Of a DNA stretch of 64,000 nt, positions 1 to 12,480 are shown one piece after another (position 1 is the first letter of the stretch; every line of letters starts with the position of its first letter). The stretch spans positions 18,483,524-18,547,523 of the forward strand of contig CM038716.1 of the NCBI GenBank assembly GCA_021613375.1, read 5' to 3'. The stretch comes from Megaleporinus macrocephalus. Its lineage: Eukaryota; Chordata; Actinopteri; Characiformes; Anostomidae. A program made the position numbers and the translations under genes. The notes below the pieces were generated by a model. The model was given only the letters and a program-made list of their open reading frames with translations, was not told the origin of the DNA and ran no database searches.

Positions 1-700
1 TTCCTCTGCACTTGCCTTCCAGCTCTGGTCACAGATGGTCCTTGCAGTGATCAAAAGCGAGAATGTGATTGAGGGAGATAATGGCAGATAATGTGGCTTA
101 GGCAAACTTTCACAGCTCTGTCTATATAGAGAAAAACAGGCCACTCCGCGTTGCTCCTCAACTACGGCAGCCCGGCCATTAGGAGCAAATCTCAGGGAGA
201 TGATCCTAATTTCCTTCCCGAACTGGCCCATGCCAGAAGTTCTTGGGAGCTTGAACTTTTCGCTCCTGTTCCGTACAAACTAATTACTTTCACTCCCATA
301 TTCTTGCAGGAACCAGTGAGAGGAAAATTGGATGTGATATGTTGCATCCGGGAGTTCATCATTTGATAAGAAGGCTGCATGAGAAGCTTAGCATGTGACT
401 GCAATAAAAAAGTAAACGTTGAAGAAGCACCTAATGATCTTGTAATGTGGCAGTTAAAACTGTAATGAGGTTTATTAGGAGGCATGACGCTGGCCTGCTG
501 CAGACTGAAGAAGCCTGGATGAGTTTACTGGCTTGTAAGTCTGCTGCAGGGGACAGACAGAGACGACAGGAGGCAAAAAACATCCAAAAAAGGAGGCGAA
601 TGGTCAGTGAGGTGATGAAGTACGGTGTGCAGTAACAGCTTGTAATGAAGAATATAAAGTTTAAAATGATTGGCTGGGATGAAGTGTTGAGTCAAGCAAC
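1..700. other. Single-copy non-coding sequence, possible conserved element
   Basis: No coding signal. Positions 60-420 are complex and non-repetitive, with AT-rich motif clusters such as the homeodomain-like core in CAAACTAATTACTTTC near 280 and a short TCTATATAGA palindrome near 121. This texture is typical of vertebrate enhancers. Conservation cannot be judged from one sequence, so the regulatory reading is inference. Confidence 0.25.
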
Positions 701-1990
701 AACAACAAAAGATGTCATTACCGTGAGGGTGTCAAACAAAGATGTAAATATATTCTAAAACCTTATGAAACCACTATTTCTCTATTCTCCAGCATCTGAA
801 AACATACACTGACCAGCTTTATGCCTACAATTTTTAGGCAAACCTCAAGTCAGGGTTAAGCATTGATGGCTTTAGAGATTTCTATGACGACAGGAAATGT
901 GTAGTGATGCTGTAACCACAGAAGAACCCAGAACAGTGTTTCACTGAGAGATTCCACACCTACTTAATCAAACTTTTACTTAAGTTCAGTCCATTTTGTC
1001 AAGTGTGAACAGTCACCTTCATATCACTGTTAACTGGAATGCCTCTGGAGGAGAGTATTAACTCTGTACCATCTGTCTGCTTTAACATTTGACTAATTAA
1101 GAACACTCAAGTCCTTGAATTATGAGCTGCTGCTCTGGCAGACAATGGATAATACAGTGTGGCATATAAAACACAGAATATAACCAAGTTAAAAACCCAA
1201 CCCTTCTCTTTAAAAAGTTAAAAGCTGTACTATGTGAGATTGTAAGCACATTAACAAATTATCAATGAGAAAAACTGCAGGATGTGTCTTCACAAATTTT
1301 TCAACTAATATATCATTATCAGAATAATATTGATTTTGTATTTGGGACCTAAAAACGTATGATGTGGCCAGAAAAACATTAGTAAGATCAGACAGGTTTA
1401 CAGGTAGCAACAGCACACCATATTTTAGCATGCTTGTTTTTGGTTTTGTTTACATTTTTTTGCTTGAGTCAAAAAATTAACTCCCTTAAATCACACAGTT
1501 TAGTGACCAGGGCAACCTGATGTTTCTATAGGTCAGCGGCTGGAAGAAGCAATTCATGTAAATAGCCTTTCTTGTTGCCATCACTGATTACAGTCTCTAT
1601 TAAAAGATGTTAAAGAGCCCATATGATGGACTAGTACATTTTCATCAACTGTGTGAAATAGAAGTCCTGATGTGAACACCAGTTTCTTCTATTCAGCCCT
1701 TTAGAGCCCCATCAATTCACACTCAAGTTATTAAGTTTTATGCTCTAATGAATTCTAATCATATCAGAGGTCAATTATATATAATTCAAGTCATATGATA
1801 TACTATTATATTTACATATAACAAGCAAAGGCCTGTTTAATTCTAAGGGATGAGGACAGCTTTTCTCACAACAGTCATAATATCTATGTATTGCTGTGTG
1901 CACAAAGAGCAAGAGGTCACAAAGGGTGTGAACAGGCAGGGAAGTCGGGTGGGCTGGTTCAGACAGCTCTGTCCAGTCCTAGCCCTGACC
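701..1990. other. AT-rich non-coding sequence without recognisable features
   Basis: No ORF with coding character, no tandem array and no recognised repeat. There are only short AT runs, for example around 1770-1820. Confidence 0.5.
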
Positions 1991-2470
1991 CCTCACCTTC
2001 TCTCACACATGCAGGTCCCACGTGATAGGCCCTGCAGCGCCCTCCATTCTTACTGTTCCGTGCCCTGGAAGAAACCAAAGGAATAGAGAGGAAGGAGCAG
2101 TCAGTCAGTCGGTCAGTCAGCCGGTCGGACGAGCCTGGCCCAGAGCAGAGCACAAGCTCAGCATGGCTGCAGGGAGCCGTCAGCGTGGAGCCGGGCCCCA
2201 GGCCCACCTTCAGGCTGCGCTATTGTGTAGCAACAAGCTGGCCCATTCAGAGAGCCTGTGTGTGGCTAAACTGCACTAATGAGCGTAGCCGGCCGAGCCG
2301 CACTGCATCACAGGGCCCCTATTCAGCAGCACAATGCGTGGGCCAGGTCCCAGCAGCGAACACGGGGAGAGGACGCAGAGGGGGTCAGTCCGGGGCGGTC
2401 AGGGCCACTCGGCCCCTTGTCACAAGGGCCAGCCCCCAGTTCTCTCAGCACACACTTTAATGACCGTCCA
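1990..2470. other. GC- and CpG-richer patch
   Basis: This stretch is visibly richer in GC and CpG than its surroundings and includes an imperfect CAGT tetranucleotide run at about 2098-2128. Overlapping open frames on both strands reflect base composition. None shows a domain, and they overlap each other in several frames. It could be a small CpG island or an old regulatory element. No TATA-plus-exon arrangement is visible. Confidence 0.3.
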
Positions 2471-2950
2471 CAATAACAGCCGTGCCAACAACGACTTGAT
2501 AAAAATGATGTTCTCGCTTCCTCTTTTCGAACCACAACACAGGGCAGAGGCTCCTGCTACTACACACCACTCCACTCTTTCCCGCTAATGGATGTTGTGG
2601 TTTCATTGAAGGTGCTTTTCTTCCTCTTGATGCGCTTGAATATCAGCATATCAGAAACAGAAAATGTTGTCTTCATTCAGGCCAAAGTGCTATCATCGTT
2701 TTCAGCTCTTTCCATTGTTTTTAGCCTCCTTTTATTTAACCCCTTACTTTCTGAGGTATGATGAGTAATCTAAGCTGAGAATCTTTCATCTTTCATTTTT
2801 TCACATAATTTTAAGAATTTTTTTTCCACATGTCCAGCAGTCTTGGACGCTATTCTGATCTTGGACTCCTGGGATGGACAGACAATTGATCTGAAAACAT
2901 CAGTACATCATCAATTGTGCTTCACAGTAACAGCTTCTTTTAGACATGAA

Positions 2951-3026
2951 TGATAGACAGAAATACCAGTAATTTTATTTATTTTTTCAGATCTGAAGCA
3001 AAGAATGAAGCTTGATTTTTTCCTTT
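2951..3026 (+). repeat. Dispersed repeat family P, fragment 1
   Basis: The sequence reads GATAGACAGAAATACC, then a T-rich spacer, then CAGATCTGAAGCAA and GAAGCTTGATTTTTTCC. The same ordered blocks appear at 35133-35184 on this strand and at about 63770-63850 on the opposite strand. Three copies in two orientations identify an interspersed repeat. Class unknown, probably a non-autonomous DNA element. Confidence 0.5.
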
Positions 3027-3029
3027 ATC

Positions 3030-4400
3030 TTCTGTTTTGGTGGCCTACCAGGTCTTGCATGGTTATTGGGAGCTTTGTTTTCTCTTTATTTTTTAACTAT
3101 TTCTTGAACTAGATAATAACTAAATTAATTAAACTAAATTATTCATAGTAGTTATTAAACATAGCAAAGATTAATAACTGAATAATAAGCCTGTAGTTTT
3201 AAATCTATATACATAACTAGGTAAAAATTTTGAATATTTTAAATGTAAAAAATCTTAAACGCTGCACATACTGCAGCTGCATTAAGAAAGAAAGACTAAC
3301 GCATTAAGGACCAGTGCAAGACTGCAGTCACATGAGTATGGTGGCCAAACAAGCAGGGCATGTCAGCTTCCATCAGCTGAAGAAGCCTTTTTCACAGCAG
3401 CTATTTTCAAAGCTCCCAGGAGCAGGGCAGGGCAACCATTAAAACCCTGTTAAAACACTTCTGATGTTGTCAGCGGCCGCGAGGTGGAGTGGCCCCGTCC
3501 GATCGGCGAGATGCTATCTGCCTACAGCAGTTCACTGCCGCTGTCAATACTCTGAGCAGGAAGGTGCAAGATGAGCAACAACCTAATTTTCCCATCAAAG
3601 TTTCATGCGTTTTCTCCAGGCAAGAGCGTCAGAGAGCTGGAGAAGGAGGTGGTGGTGGTGGGGTGGTTTAGAGAGCCCTGTGCTCACTCCAGTGAATGAC
3701 CTTCATTCCTGAACCTTTTAGAATCCTCTAAAATGCACAGCTTACACTCGGATGTATTAAAAGGAAGATGGGGTGGGGGAAACCACGCTGGTCGCACTTT
3801 TAAAGGTCCAACCTGAGGCTGAATTACATTTGCAGCATTGACACGTATAATAGTGACCCTTTCAGCAAGCTCACTCTAACCTCGAGAAGCTTTCCCCTCA
3901 ATAAGAGAAGGGCTTTTATTTATTCAATATGTCTGCTGCCATCACCGCATAGCAACATCAGAACTTCAGGAACCATTTAAAGAAACTTCAGTAGCTCATC
4001 CTACAACACACCCAGCCAGCTATCACCTATATTCCGGTGATCAGAGGCGCATAAAGTGCTAAACGCTATATCGGTAAAGATCAATATGTGGGCAAAGCTA
4101 CCCGAGAGCACTCAGAGAAAACTAAATGGAATAACACAGAGAGAGCGAGAGAGAGATAAAAAGACAACCTCTGAAGGATCCTGATGGTGGATTTATAGAG
4201 ATGACTTCAATGGGAGGCTGACTTTTGCAAAGTGAATTACAGAAATGAGAAATAAAGAGGGTTTCTTTTGCATTGTTTAAATGAAGCCCACTTACAATTC
4301 TCTTGTGGTTTTATGCAACAGAAACAACTGATTATTAATTTGAACATGATCGTTTTCCAAACTCTTTCTGTAAACGATCTATGTTATGATCGGCTGGCTA
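3030..4400. other. Non-coding, mostly single-copy
   Basis: AT-rich to about 3300, then more balanced sequence containing a short GGT run (3646-3662) and a GAGA run (4137-4156). No gene or recognisable mobile element. Confidence 0.4.
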
Positions 4401-4404
4401 CTTT

Positions 4405-4936
4405 ATCTGCCCAGTTAATCAGCTCTATTTACCATACAGGTGCACTCTATAATTCTACAGACTGTAGTCAATCTGTTTCTTTGAATACTTTGCTGCCCAC
4501 TTTACCTCCACTGGAGTTTTTAAATACTATGTCCACTTACTGTCCACTCTATTAGACACTCCTGCCTTTCTGGTCCCCTGTATAGATGTAAAGCCCTCAT
4601 AAGTGGTCACTGGACCCTGCCCACAAAACACTGCTGGTTGAATAGTTTTGATTGGTGGACTATTATCAATTCAGCAGTGACACTGAAGTGTCTGGTCAAC
4701 ACGTACAAGCACAACACACACTAACACACCACCACCACCATGTCAGGGTCACTACAGTGCTGGGATTGATCCACCACCCAAATATTACTTGTTGTGTGGT
4801 GGTCTTGTCGGGGTCCTGACCAGTAAAGAACAGGGTGAAAGGGGGCTAACAAAGCATGTAGAGAAACAGATGGACTGTAATTGTAGAACTACAAAGTAAA
4901 GTGGGTGTAGATACAAGGCGTTAATGTTTACGGCAC
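4405..4936 (-). mobile_element. Foldback-type dispersed repeat, copy 1
   Basis: A first arm at about 4412-4487 (GCACTCTATAATTCTACAG and on) is the reverse complement of the far end at about 4855-4935 (ATGGACTGTAATTGTAGAAC and on). Between them lie the family landmarks TGTCCACTCTATTAGACAC, GTGGACTATT and TAACACACCACCACC. The same landmarks occur in copy 2 at 45370-45940. I recall this short inverted-ended family as common in ostariophysan genomes. It has no coding capacity. An internal deletion joins the left arm to the terminal TGTCCACT block near 4530. Confidence 0.7.
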
Positions 4937-7500
4937 ATCAAACAGAATGTGAACTGAGTGTGTTTTCATCAGATGGTTTATTTGTGAAGTCCTAAACGCA
5001 TCAATTCGTTCTGACTACAAGTTAATGAGGCAGCAGTGAGTGGAGAGTTGTGTCTGTCATCAGGAATCTACTATATATTGACCATCAGCAAACAAAGAAA
5101 CAAGCTAGTCAACCCAGTCTGCCTCGAATATCTGCATATAATGAACTCAACAATTAAACTGTATACCTACCTGTATAGTCTCACATGTATATCACCCAAC
5201 AAGTAGCACCTGTTTGTACTTCCAAATCAATGTTTCTAAAACATCATCTAAATGTTTGTCCTCGCTTCTACATACTAACCAGGCCACAGTAGCCAGAGAA
5301 GACCAGAGGATGACAACACACAAAGCTATGTATGTATGCTCCATTCCTCTGTTCAAACCCCAATAACATGTACGTACTCAGTGTTTGAGTGTCAACCTCA
5401 CAGTCTCTTAGAGTTGGAAACACTTTGAGGTGATTTATACACACCAGGGACACAAAATAGAGCATGGTGAAGCCAGGGTAACCACACTTCTCGTTACATA
5501 AGGCACTCCACCATCTCTAACTACCTCAGTATGTTGATTTAAACTCTGAAGATAAAATATTACAGTGGCGCTGGTAAATAATAGGGAGACAGAGCTGAAC
5601 GTGTGTCGTTTTATTAGGAGGAATGCCGCAGCGTGGCTAACACTTTGCCTGGAAATATAAACTAAAGAGTGACGGTGCTCTGACAAACAGATTCATTTAA
5701 TGAGTGTCAGGGCAGTTGAATGCATTAAGATGGCTTTACAGAAGAAGCAGGTATTTTAAGGCATCATCCAATTATATCAACGTAATACTGTCTCCTTCCA
5801 ATATAGCAATATCAATATACTGCCCAGCCCGCATACAACGCCACAGATTTGGCTTTCTGGGCAAATTTTAATTAAATAAAACAAACAAGCTTTCTGGAGA
5901 TGGTTGCAGAGAGACGGCTGTGGTGACAGCCAGTAACGGGTGACTGTAAGGTTGTGGGGTTGTCTTGTATTTGTGTGCAATGGCTAAGTAAGCAGCACAG
6001 CAAGAAATTCAATTTGCACAATTTTGGATTTCTTGCTGAGCTGTTTAATCAGCCAAGAAACGCTTGGAGTCTAAAGTTTGCGTCTTGTTACAACCTATAA
6101 AAATACAACTAAGAATTAATGAACGTTTATATCCACCAGTTTTCACTCTGCAAAAGCGTGCCTCAAACTGTGCTGAGCTGTTATGTAATCTGAAAAAGAC
6201 TTGTTTTTGTGGTTTCTGACATTGTATACATGCGGTACAGCTAAAAGCAGTAGTGGAAGAAAGCTTGAAGCCTGAATTTTGCCAACACATTTGTATGAAC
6301 AAATGTTTTTCATTTTCAGTGCAAAACTGAAGTAGAAAACTTCAAACACCAAACTGGACTGAATCTGGAGGAACAGGAAAACTATCACATAGAGAAAAGA
6401 CCACTCCGGGGTTAAAGGGGCTTTAAACACAGGAGAAGTAAGCAATAGCTATGAGAGCACGTTCACCCCAGTCCTTCATTGTTAACCTGTGACTTGGCCA
6501 AGAGTACTCGCCCTGCCTGAGAGAAAGCTCATGAATAAATAAAGATGAGCGGAACCAAATCCGTGACTGAAGATTCTGCTCGACTGAGTTCTGACACGTT
6601 AGAGAAAACTGTCAATGGGAGTGAGGGTGCGAGTAGGACAGGCCTTGGTGGGTGCAGAATGAAGAAGACATTGTAAACCAAAAAATAAGCCAAAGCTACA
6701 AGTCAAACCTCCACAAGACCAAAGTAATGCTTAGATCTTAAACAATATCTATCAAAAACTAAACAACGAATTTGTTATATTAAGGATACCACCCCCCACT
6801 ACCACCATGACACAAAACCAATGTATTTACCCACCAACTCACCAACAGTTCAGCTCTGCTGAAAAGTTGAAAGATGATGCAACCTGGAAAATGTGCAGTT
6901 CCTTCTCCTCAGTCTGCAGTTCTTACCAGTTTAGAAGACACATTGTGAGTTCAGCATCAAACTTTATCCCTTTACTCACCAAGATCTTTCCCCAGCGGTG
7001 AAAGGCAATGCCAATGTTAAATCTTATAATTTCTTGTATACTTTCTGTTGTTTGCTGCCGAACATGGATTCTTGCCAAGTACGGCAAAATACCTATACCT
7101 AAGTACCTAATACTTACACTTAAAAATACCTTCACATTGAGTTGACATTCAGTTCACATTCACACATAATTGTATTTAATTTCTGAATATTTTTAAACAA
7201 AAAGTTTACACCTTTAAAGGGAGCCAGCTCATGGAGTTCTTTGAGTGGTGCCCTAGAAGAACAATTCTTCAAGTAACTAAAGCTGATTACTCTATAGCAG
7301 CACATATAGAACAGACATGCACAGCAATTTAGCTCCAGCAAGCCAAGCAATCAGAAAAGTCATGTCAGCAAGAATTATGACTGACTTTGGTGCACATACT
7401 CTTCAAGGAAAGACCTAAGATATAAAATGGCAGGGGCCTGTAAAACTCCAGTCCTTCATTCATAAAGCAAAATATTATTTTGCCTCCAAGAATGTGGTTC
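4937..7500. other. Non-coding, no recognised features
   Basis: Complex but AT-leaning sequence. Open frames on both strands stay at or below 100 codons and show no domain. No long tandem repeat or clear inverted repeat. Confidence 0.45.
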
Positions 7501-7990
7501 CTAGAATCTTTCCAGGACCAAAAAAAGGTGGCAGAATTCTCACCTCAGGGGTGAATGTCTGTATATGGGTATTGAGGACAGTGTGACCCGGCCAGGGCGT
7601 TCTGTCATAAGCATGGCTCCAGGAGGAGCCCGGTGTGATAAAAGCAGATTTAAGGAGGCTCCAACTCGCTGAGCTCTTTCAAGGCCTTTAGAAGTCCCCT
7701 TGCGGGGGGGGAGAAGGAACCATCAAGGGAGGGGGCTGGTGTGCATACATACGTTTGTGTGTGTGTGCAAATACATATGTATGTGCATGGATGTATTTGG
7801 CTGCGGTTGGCCCGTGAAAGTGTGTAAGTGTGCGTCTGTGCAAGGTTGTTTGTGTGTGTGTGTGTATGTGTGCCCTCCTACTCGCCCCTGGTCCATGTTC
7901 CCCTGCTGCGCTGGAGTTTATTCACAGGAAATGTACGGGGAGCATCATGCCTGGCTGCCTGATACAGAGTGACGTGGCGTCTCTAGCGAG
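7500..7990. other. GC-richer block with TG-rich tract
   Basis: Positions 7560-7700 are complex, possibly conserved sequence. Positions 7757-7875 are an interrupted TG/TATG purine-pyrimidine tract, which also gives rise to the Cys/Val-rich open frames there. Confidence 0.35.
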
Positions 7991-8401
7991 AGGAGAAGTT
8001 AGCATGTCAGGCAGGTCAGCACAGGGCAAGCAGACAGTCAATAAAATATTCAGGACATCGTTCCACTATCATAGATCTAATACCTCAGAAAAGTCAGTCA
8101 AAAAAAAATAGAGCCCACACGTTTTCTGAGCAGGCTCATTGGCGTTAGAGGAAGAAAGATTTGTTCAATTATGATCTAATTGACTTGCTCAGCCCATGCG
8201 TTCCCTTCACAGGAAACAACATGGATTTTCTCCTGGAGGTAACACAAGGCCGGGGTCCGGCTAGCACAAGTTCAAAAGTGCACCGTAACCTACTGAAGAG
8301 AACTGCTAGAATATGTCACACAATGCAAGAGAAAAGGAAGCCCCCCTGCAACCACTGCCGCTACACATTTCAGGCTCACTTCTATTTCTATTTTTCTGCC
8401 T

Positions 8402-8430
8402 AACCCCCCCCGCCCCCCCCCTCTTTTTTT
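8402..8430. repeat. Homopyrimidine run (C then T)
   Basis: Runs of C broken by single G, then seven T, form a polypyrimidine tract. The opposite strand is G-rich. Confidence 0.8.
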
Positions 8431-8775
8431 GTCCGTATCCTTCCTGCCCCAAGGCGTACACTAAATATATGGTTGACCTCAACAAGCACCGCATCTTTTC
8501 ATTGTGCTAGTATCGGAGTGCCCTAAGACCCAGTGCTTCCCATATCCACAACACAAGGTCACATTTCTGCTTTCAGTTCAGCACTGCCTTAAAGCCATAC
8601 AGCATAGCCAGCTCACAGACATAGCAACACACGTAATAACTGATTTTATACAATAATAATACACTTCTATTCAGTAAATCAGTCAATAACTCAATTACTA
8701 TTTCAGGTTTAAGACTTGGACATGAAAAAAGCATTGAGCACTGACTGCATGTAGGAACTTTTAGTAATGTGCATT

Positions 8776-9065
8776 GAAGGGGACCTATTATGTCATATTA
8801 TGTCTATTATGGTCATATTTAATGTTTATAGTTTTATCTTTGGGTCTGCTTAAACAGATTTACCCTCCCATGTCACTCTCCAGACAAGCCCAGTGTGCTC
8901 TGACATGACTGATCAGAACAAAGTGGGTGAGCTGACAACTGCCAAAGCAGGATCTTGTTCAGGTTCTGTTTATAAGCTGATCCTGAAAGCTGGTAGAATC
9001 TATTCACCTTTACAAGCCAGACTGGAGCAGGAGGTTTCACAGTGTTAGGTTTGTATTTTTTTTAG
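8776..9065 (+). repeat. Probable dispersed repeat
   Basis: It opens with GAAGGGGACCTATTATGTC, which I recall as the conserved leading edge of a very common teleost interspersed repeat (GGGGACCTATTATG). A moderately conserved body and a T-rich end near 9055 follow. No terminal duplications are discernible, and the class is uncertain. Confidence 0.4.
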
Positions 9066-9424
9066 TTGTGTATTGTATGTGTTGTGTGAGGGTGCGCAAA
9101 GCATGTCTGTAGGCAGACTATAAGGACTGTGTTACAAGATGATGTCACCTTGTAACAGAAAAAAGTGGGAGAGAGATTCTTCATGGAGATTCTCGGGAGG
9201 TCTCTTCATGCGCAAAAAGCTACACACACTAAAGGAAAGAGAAAAGCTAGCAAAGCACAATAGGTCCTCCCTAAGTAGTTATTCATGTTTTCATTCAATT
9301 GCAGTATCATAATTGAGGAAAAGTCAAGCTCCACTCTCGTTTTACTTCTGAAAAAAATAACGCAGGCTGTCGAGAAGCCAATACTGGGAAAAGAAAACAG
9401 ACCTAAAAAAAAGAAAATCTTCAA

Positions 9425-9480
9425 ATTAACAAAAGAAGCTGCTGATGTTCTAAGAACAACAGTCTGGAGCAACTGAAAAG
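9425..9480 (-). repeat. Dispersed repeat family P, fragment 2
   Basis: The block GCTGATGTTCT, AGAACAACAGTCTG and CAACTGA matches 63909-63952 with a few substitutions. That places it in the distal part of the family represented more fully at the window's right end. Orientation is the same as that copy. Confidence 0.4.
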
Positions 9481-10190
9481 CTTTTAGATTACCTGAATTG
9501 TAAAAGCAGAAAATGCAACCTGTTTTTAAGACTGAACTTTGTAGGTGTGAAAACAAAAAACGTTTAGATTTCTTTGGAACACAGAAACAAGATTCTGGAT
9601 CCTACAAAAGCGCAAAGAGTGGATATTATGTTACAAATATATGTTTCCTGCTTCATTAACTTCTAGTCAATGGATATTTTGGATTTAAGTAAGATATGAG
9701 GAGTAGTCTATGACATTTGCATAGTATAACATTTATTACCCATGCAGTGTTACCTGGAAACTGAATATCGGCTGCTGCTAATCCTATATACACTAAATCT
9801 GTTGCAGTTGAATCATCCCCATAAAAAAAAAAATAATAAGGCCTCTGATTGTACAGTCCCTCTAAATGTTTCCTCGGTTTGGCATCAGTAGTGGGATGTC
9901 CTGCTGCTGGAAGTCAAGCTGAGGCAGTGTGGCAGCACTCTGTTAAGATTATATAACCATGACACAGTATGCTGTAGTACAGACTGTAGGAGAGCCTCTC
10001 AGCCACAGAACCACAGTGCAAGAGCTGAGTACAAGTGTGTATGTGTGTGCGCAAGAGATAGGAAAGGACGCACATTGGCAAAGCACCTGTCTTTTATTTC
10101 TGTTTCCAACACGTTCAGGGGCGCCTCAAGATACAAGGACATGCGAGGAAAAAAGGCACTGACTTTATAGCTTACGATTGAGAGCTAACT
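9481..10190. other. Non-coding, no recognised features
   Basis: AT-leaning single-copy sequence with a poly(A) run near 9823-9836. No coding signal. Confidence 0.45.
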
Positions 10191-10680
10191 TAAGTGGTTA
10201 AAAAAATAAGGCTGTATCTGCTCCCAAAGTGGTGGTGGTGGTTTTTATTTTCCAAACGCACGCCATAATACATCACAGGAGTCCCGAGGCTCATAGTTTT
10301 CAGATACCTATAAATAAATGCTTTTCACTGCTAGCTCAGGCCTGCTTTTGCACACAGGCAGACTCGAGTAAATAGCCCTGATGAAAACCATTCCACTCCC
10401 TGTAACACCATGAAGTGTGCAAGGGATGGGGTCAGGGGGGTTGGGGGTTAGTGAGTGCGGGGGGAACAGAGAGATGCACTGGGTTTGAAAATAGACCCTC
10501 TCCTTTTCTGCCATTTTCATGACCAAACATATTGCGCCAGACCTCCCACTACAGTAAAGTGTTCCGCCGCTCAGAGTGATGCACTGGAGATAAACAAAAC
10601 ATGGTCCTCTAAGCGGACGCACACCCTCAGCATGGCACACGCAATCTGCTCTGATGTCGTATGTATCTGCCCATAAATAT
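10190..10680. other. Complex single-copy block with G-rich motif
   Basis: Non-repetitive sequence that could be regulatory. It contains a G-quadruplex-compatible tract on the plus strand at 10423-10447 (GGG, GGGG, GGGGGG and GGGGG separated by 2-3 nt). The 135-codon minus-strand frame here shows no domain. Confidence 0.3.
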
Positions 10681-10859
10681 TGCTTCGAATAACAATGTGA
10701 ATCTGTTTGGTTCACAGTGCTTTACTGACTGAAGAATGTCAAATGATAAATTTTGATATCAGTTCTTAAACTTCTATTTTGTATTTTTAAACTATAAAAA
10801 AATACTTTTATTTACTTCAACTTATATTATTATACTTTTTTAGTATATTTTGTATATAT

Positions 10860-10995
10860 TTTTATTATTTCTTTGTTTTTGTTATCTTTATCTACTGGTG
10901 AATGGAGGAACAGCAAAGTAAGAATTTCATTGTACAGTGTAACTGTCTGTTCTGCTGTGCATATGACAATAAAACTCTTGAATCTTGAATCTTAA
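10860..10995 (+). mobile_element. LINE 3' tail, strongly 5'-truncated
   Basis: The string AAGTAAGAATTTCATTGTAC, then CATATGACAATAAAACTC and two copies of the 3' heptamer TTGAATC, is a typical 3' end of CR1/L2/Rex1-type fish LINEs. These end in short tandem heptamers or hexamers in place of poly(A). No reverse-transcriptase sequence precedes it. The AT-rich stretch 10741-10860 may also belong to the LINE 3' UTR. Confidence 0.65.
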
Positions 10996-11353
10996 CTTGC
11001 AAAGTCTTATATAATGTAAATATAAAACAAGTTACATAGAAAAAACATAAAACAAACATAAAAAAAACAAACAACTTACAACATACACATCTAAAGGCAC
11101 ATCTAAATATGGTGAATATGGTTTTCTTATTTATATTTAAAGAGATATTCCTAGTGCCTTACTTCTGTGTCGTTACACCAGATGTGATGATTCATGGAAT
11201 CTTATTACATGGCCGCTTTAACTTTTTTCAAATGTTACAAACGATTGAGACCACTAGTGAATAAGCTTCTATTTGTATTCTATTTAAAGTTGCAAACCCC
11301 CTTTTGCTTTACTCAAGCTGGCCCGCACTCCACACTCCTTCGATGGAGGATCT

Positions 11354-11711
11354 TGTCATGCCCTACCTGTTCTCGTCTGTCTGTTTACGTCCTGTCAAGT
11401 CCACAAGGTCTTTGTTTACATTTCTCGTGTTGTCATGTGCTCCTATGTCTCCGCCCATACCTCCGCTTCTCTCACCTGTGCTTTGTTTGTTATCAGTCCA
11501 GTCAGCTGTTTCCCTCTTGTTAACCTGTGTATATATTCCCTTTGTTTTCTACCCTGGTAGTTGGTCAATGTTGTGTTGTCAGCTCTGGTGTTGTAGTAGT
11601 AACTCTGTACCTGTCCGGCTGTTTGCTTATTAAAAACCCGTTTTCGTCTAAAAGCTTGCGTGTGTGTCCGCCCTTGCCTGGTCTGCTCCTACTGCAGCTC
11701 TCAGCGTAACA
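11354..11711 (+). mobile_element. Solo LTR, 358 bp, with 5-bp target-site duplication
   Basis: The element begins TGTCATGCCC and ends GCGTAACA, giving the TG...CA termini of LTRs. It is bracketed by GATCT at 11349-11353 and GATCT at 11712-11716, a 5-bp target duplication. Internally it has a TATA-like TGTATATATT near 11527 and an ATTAAA polyadenylation-type signal near 11628, in the order expected of a sense LTR. No internal gag/pol sequence or second LTR is in the window, so this is a solo LTR left by recombination. Text similarity to Ty3/gypsy-like fish LTRs is from memory. The open frames within are by-products. Confidence 0.75.
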
Positions 11712-11719
11712 GATCTAAG

Positions 11720-12480
11720 GAAAAAAAAAGATCTGACCATTTTCTACCGAAGCCATAACATGGTCAATGTCACATAAAAGACTGCTTTATCTGAAATGAA
11801 ACTTTTTCTTGGTTCTAGAGAACATCGCTCTCCATCTCATCATCATAGGCCAGGACGAGAAAAGGTTGGGCAGTGTTGGGTTGTTGTATCCAAACTGCCC
11901 TCAAAGTCAATGGTAGAGTGAGAAGAATGCTGTTGGTCTGGAGCGGCTAACACAGAGCTAACCTTCAGGACAATGGGGCGTATTTTGCTAGACGCAGAAA
12001 GCACGTGTGCCAGCGTGAGAAAGGCGCGCTTGTTGCGCACATCAGCACAGGAGCCCATTTCATTGACTGGCCATTCATTACCATTTTAAACATGGCGTCC
12101 AGTGAATGAAGCCAGGGCCTTGGCATAGCTGGCCCTCCTACTCGCGCAGGCCTGGCTGCGGCTCTCACGCTGCCCCCCGACCTGCAGAAGGCACTCGCGA
12201 AAAAACAGGCCACATTTGTTTCCACTTAGGTTACATGATCTCTGGAGGTCTAATTTGAACAAATCCCCTGCCCCAGCCACAAACTGTACTCTTCATGTGA
12301 GATCTTTAATACGCAGGCTCGGCGCTAACGTTGCACTAAAGTAAATAAAAAGGCGGGTTGAGAAGAGTGCAGCGTGGCAGGGCCAATGTGGTCAAGCCCG
12401 AGCCTTAACACTTCCTACTCATTACTGTCATAAGACTGACACTTGAGTAAACTCGAGCTTCTGAAACCCTATCATTTAGC
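11720..12480. other. Complex single-copy sequence
   Basis: Moderately GC-rich and non-repetitive, possibly conserved between about 11980 and 12400. Short overlapping frames on the minus strand have no domain. Confidence 0.3.

Noticed and set aside
8161..8510. CNHC and CPKAYTKY...NKHR strings suggestive of zinc-finger pieces
   Set aside because: Spacing does not fit a C2H2 finger, the two strings are in different frames, and a poly-C/T tract separates them.
10308..10715. 135-codon minus-strand open frame
   Set aside because: No domain, overlapped by a plus-strand frame, and no Kozak or splice support.
11194..11709. Hydrophobic Cys/Leu-rich frames resembling membrane peptides
   Set aside because: They lie within the solo LTR and its T-rich flank; the composition mimics membrane segments.
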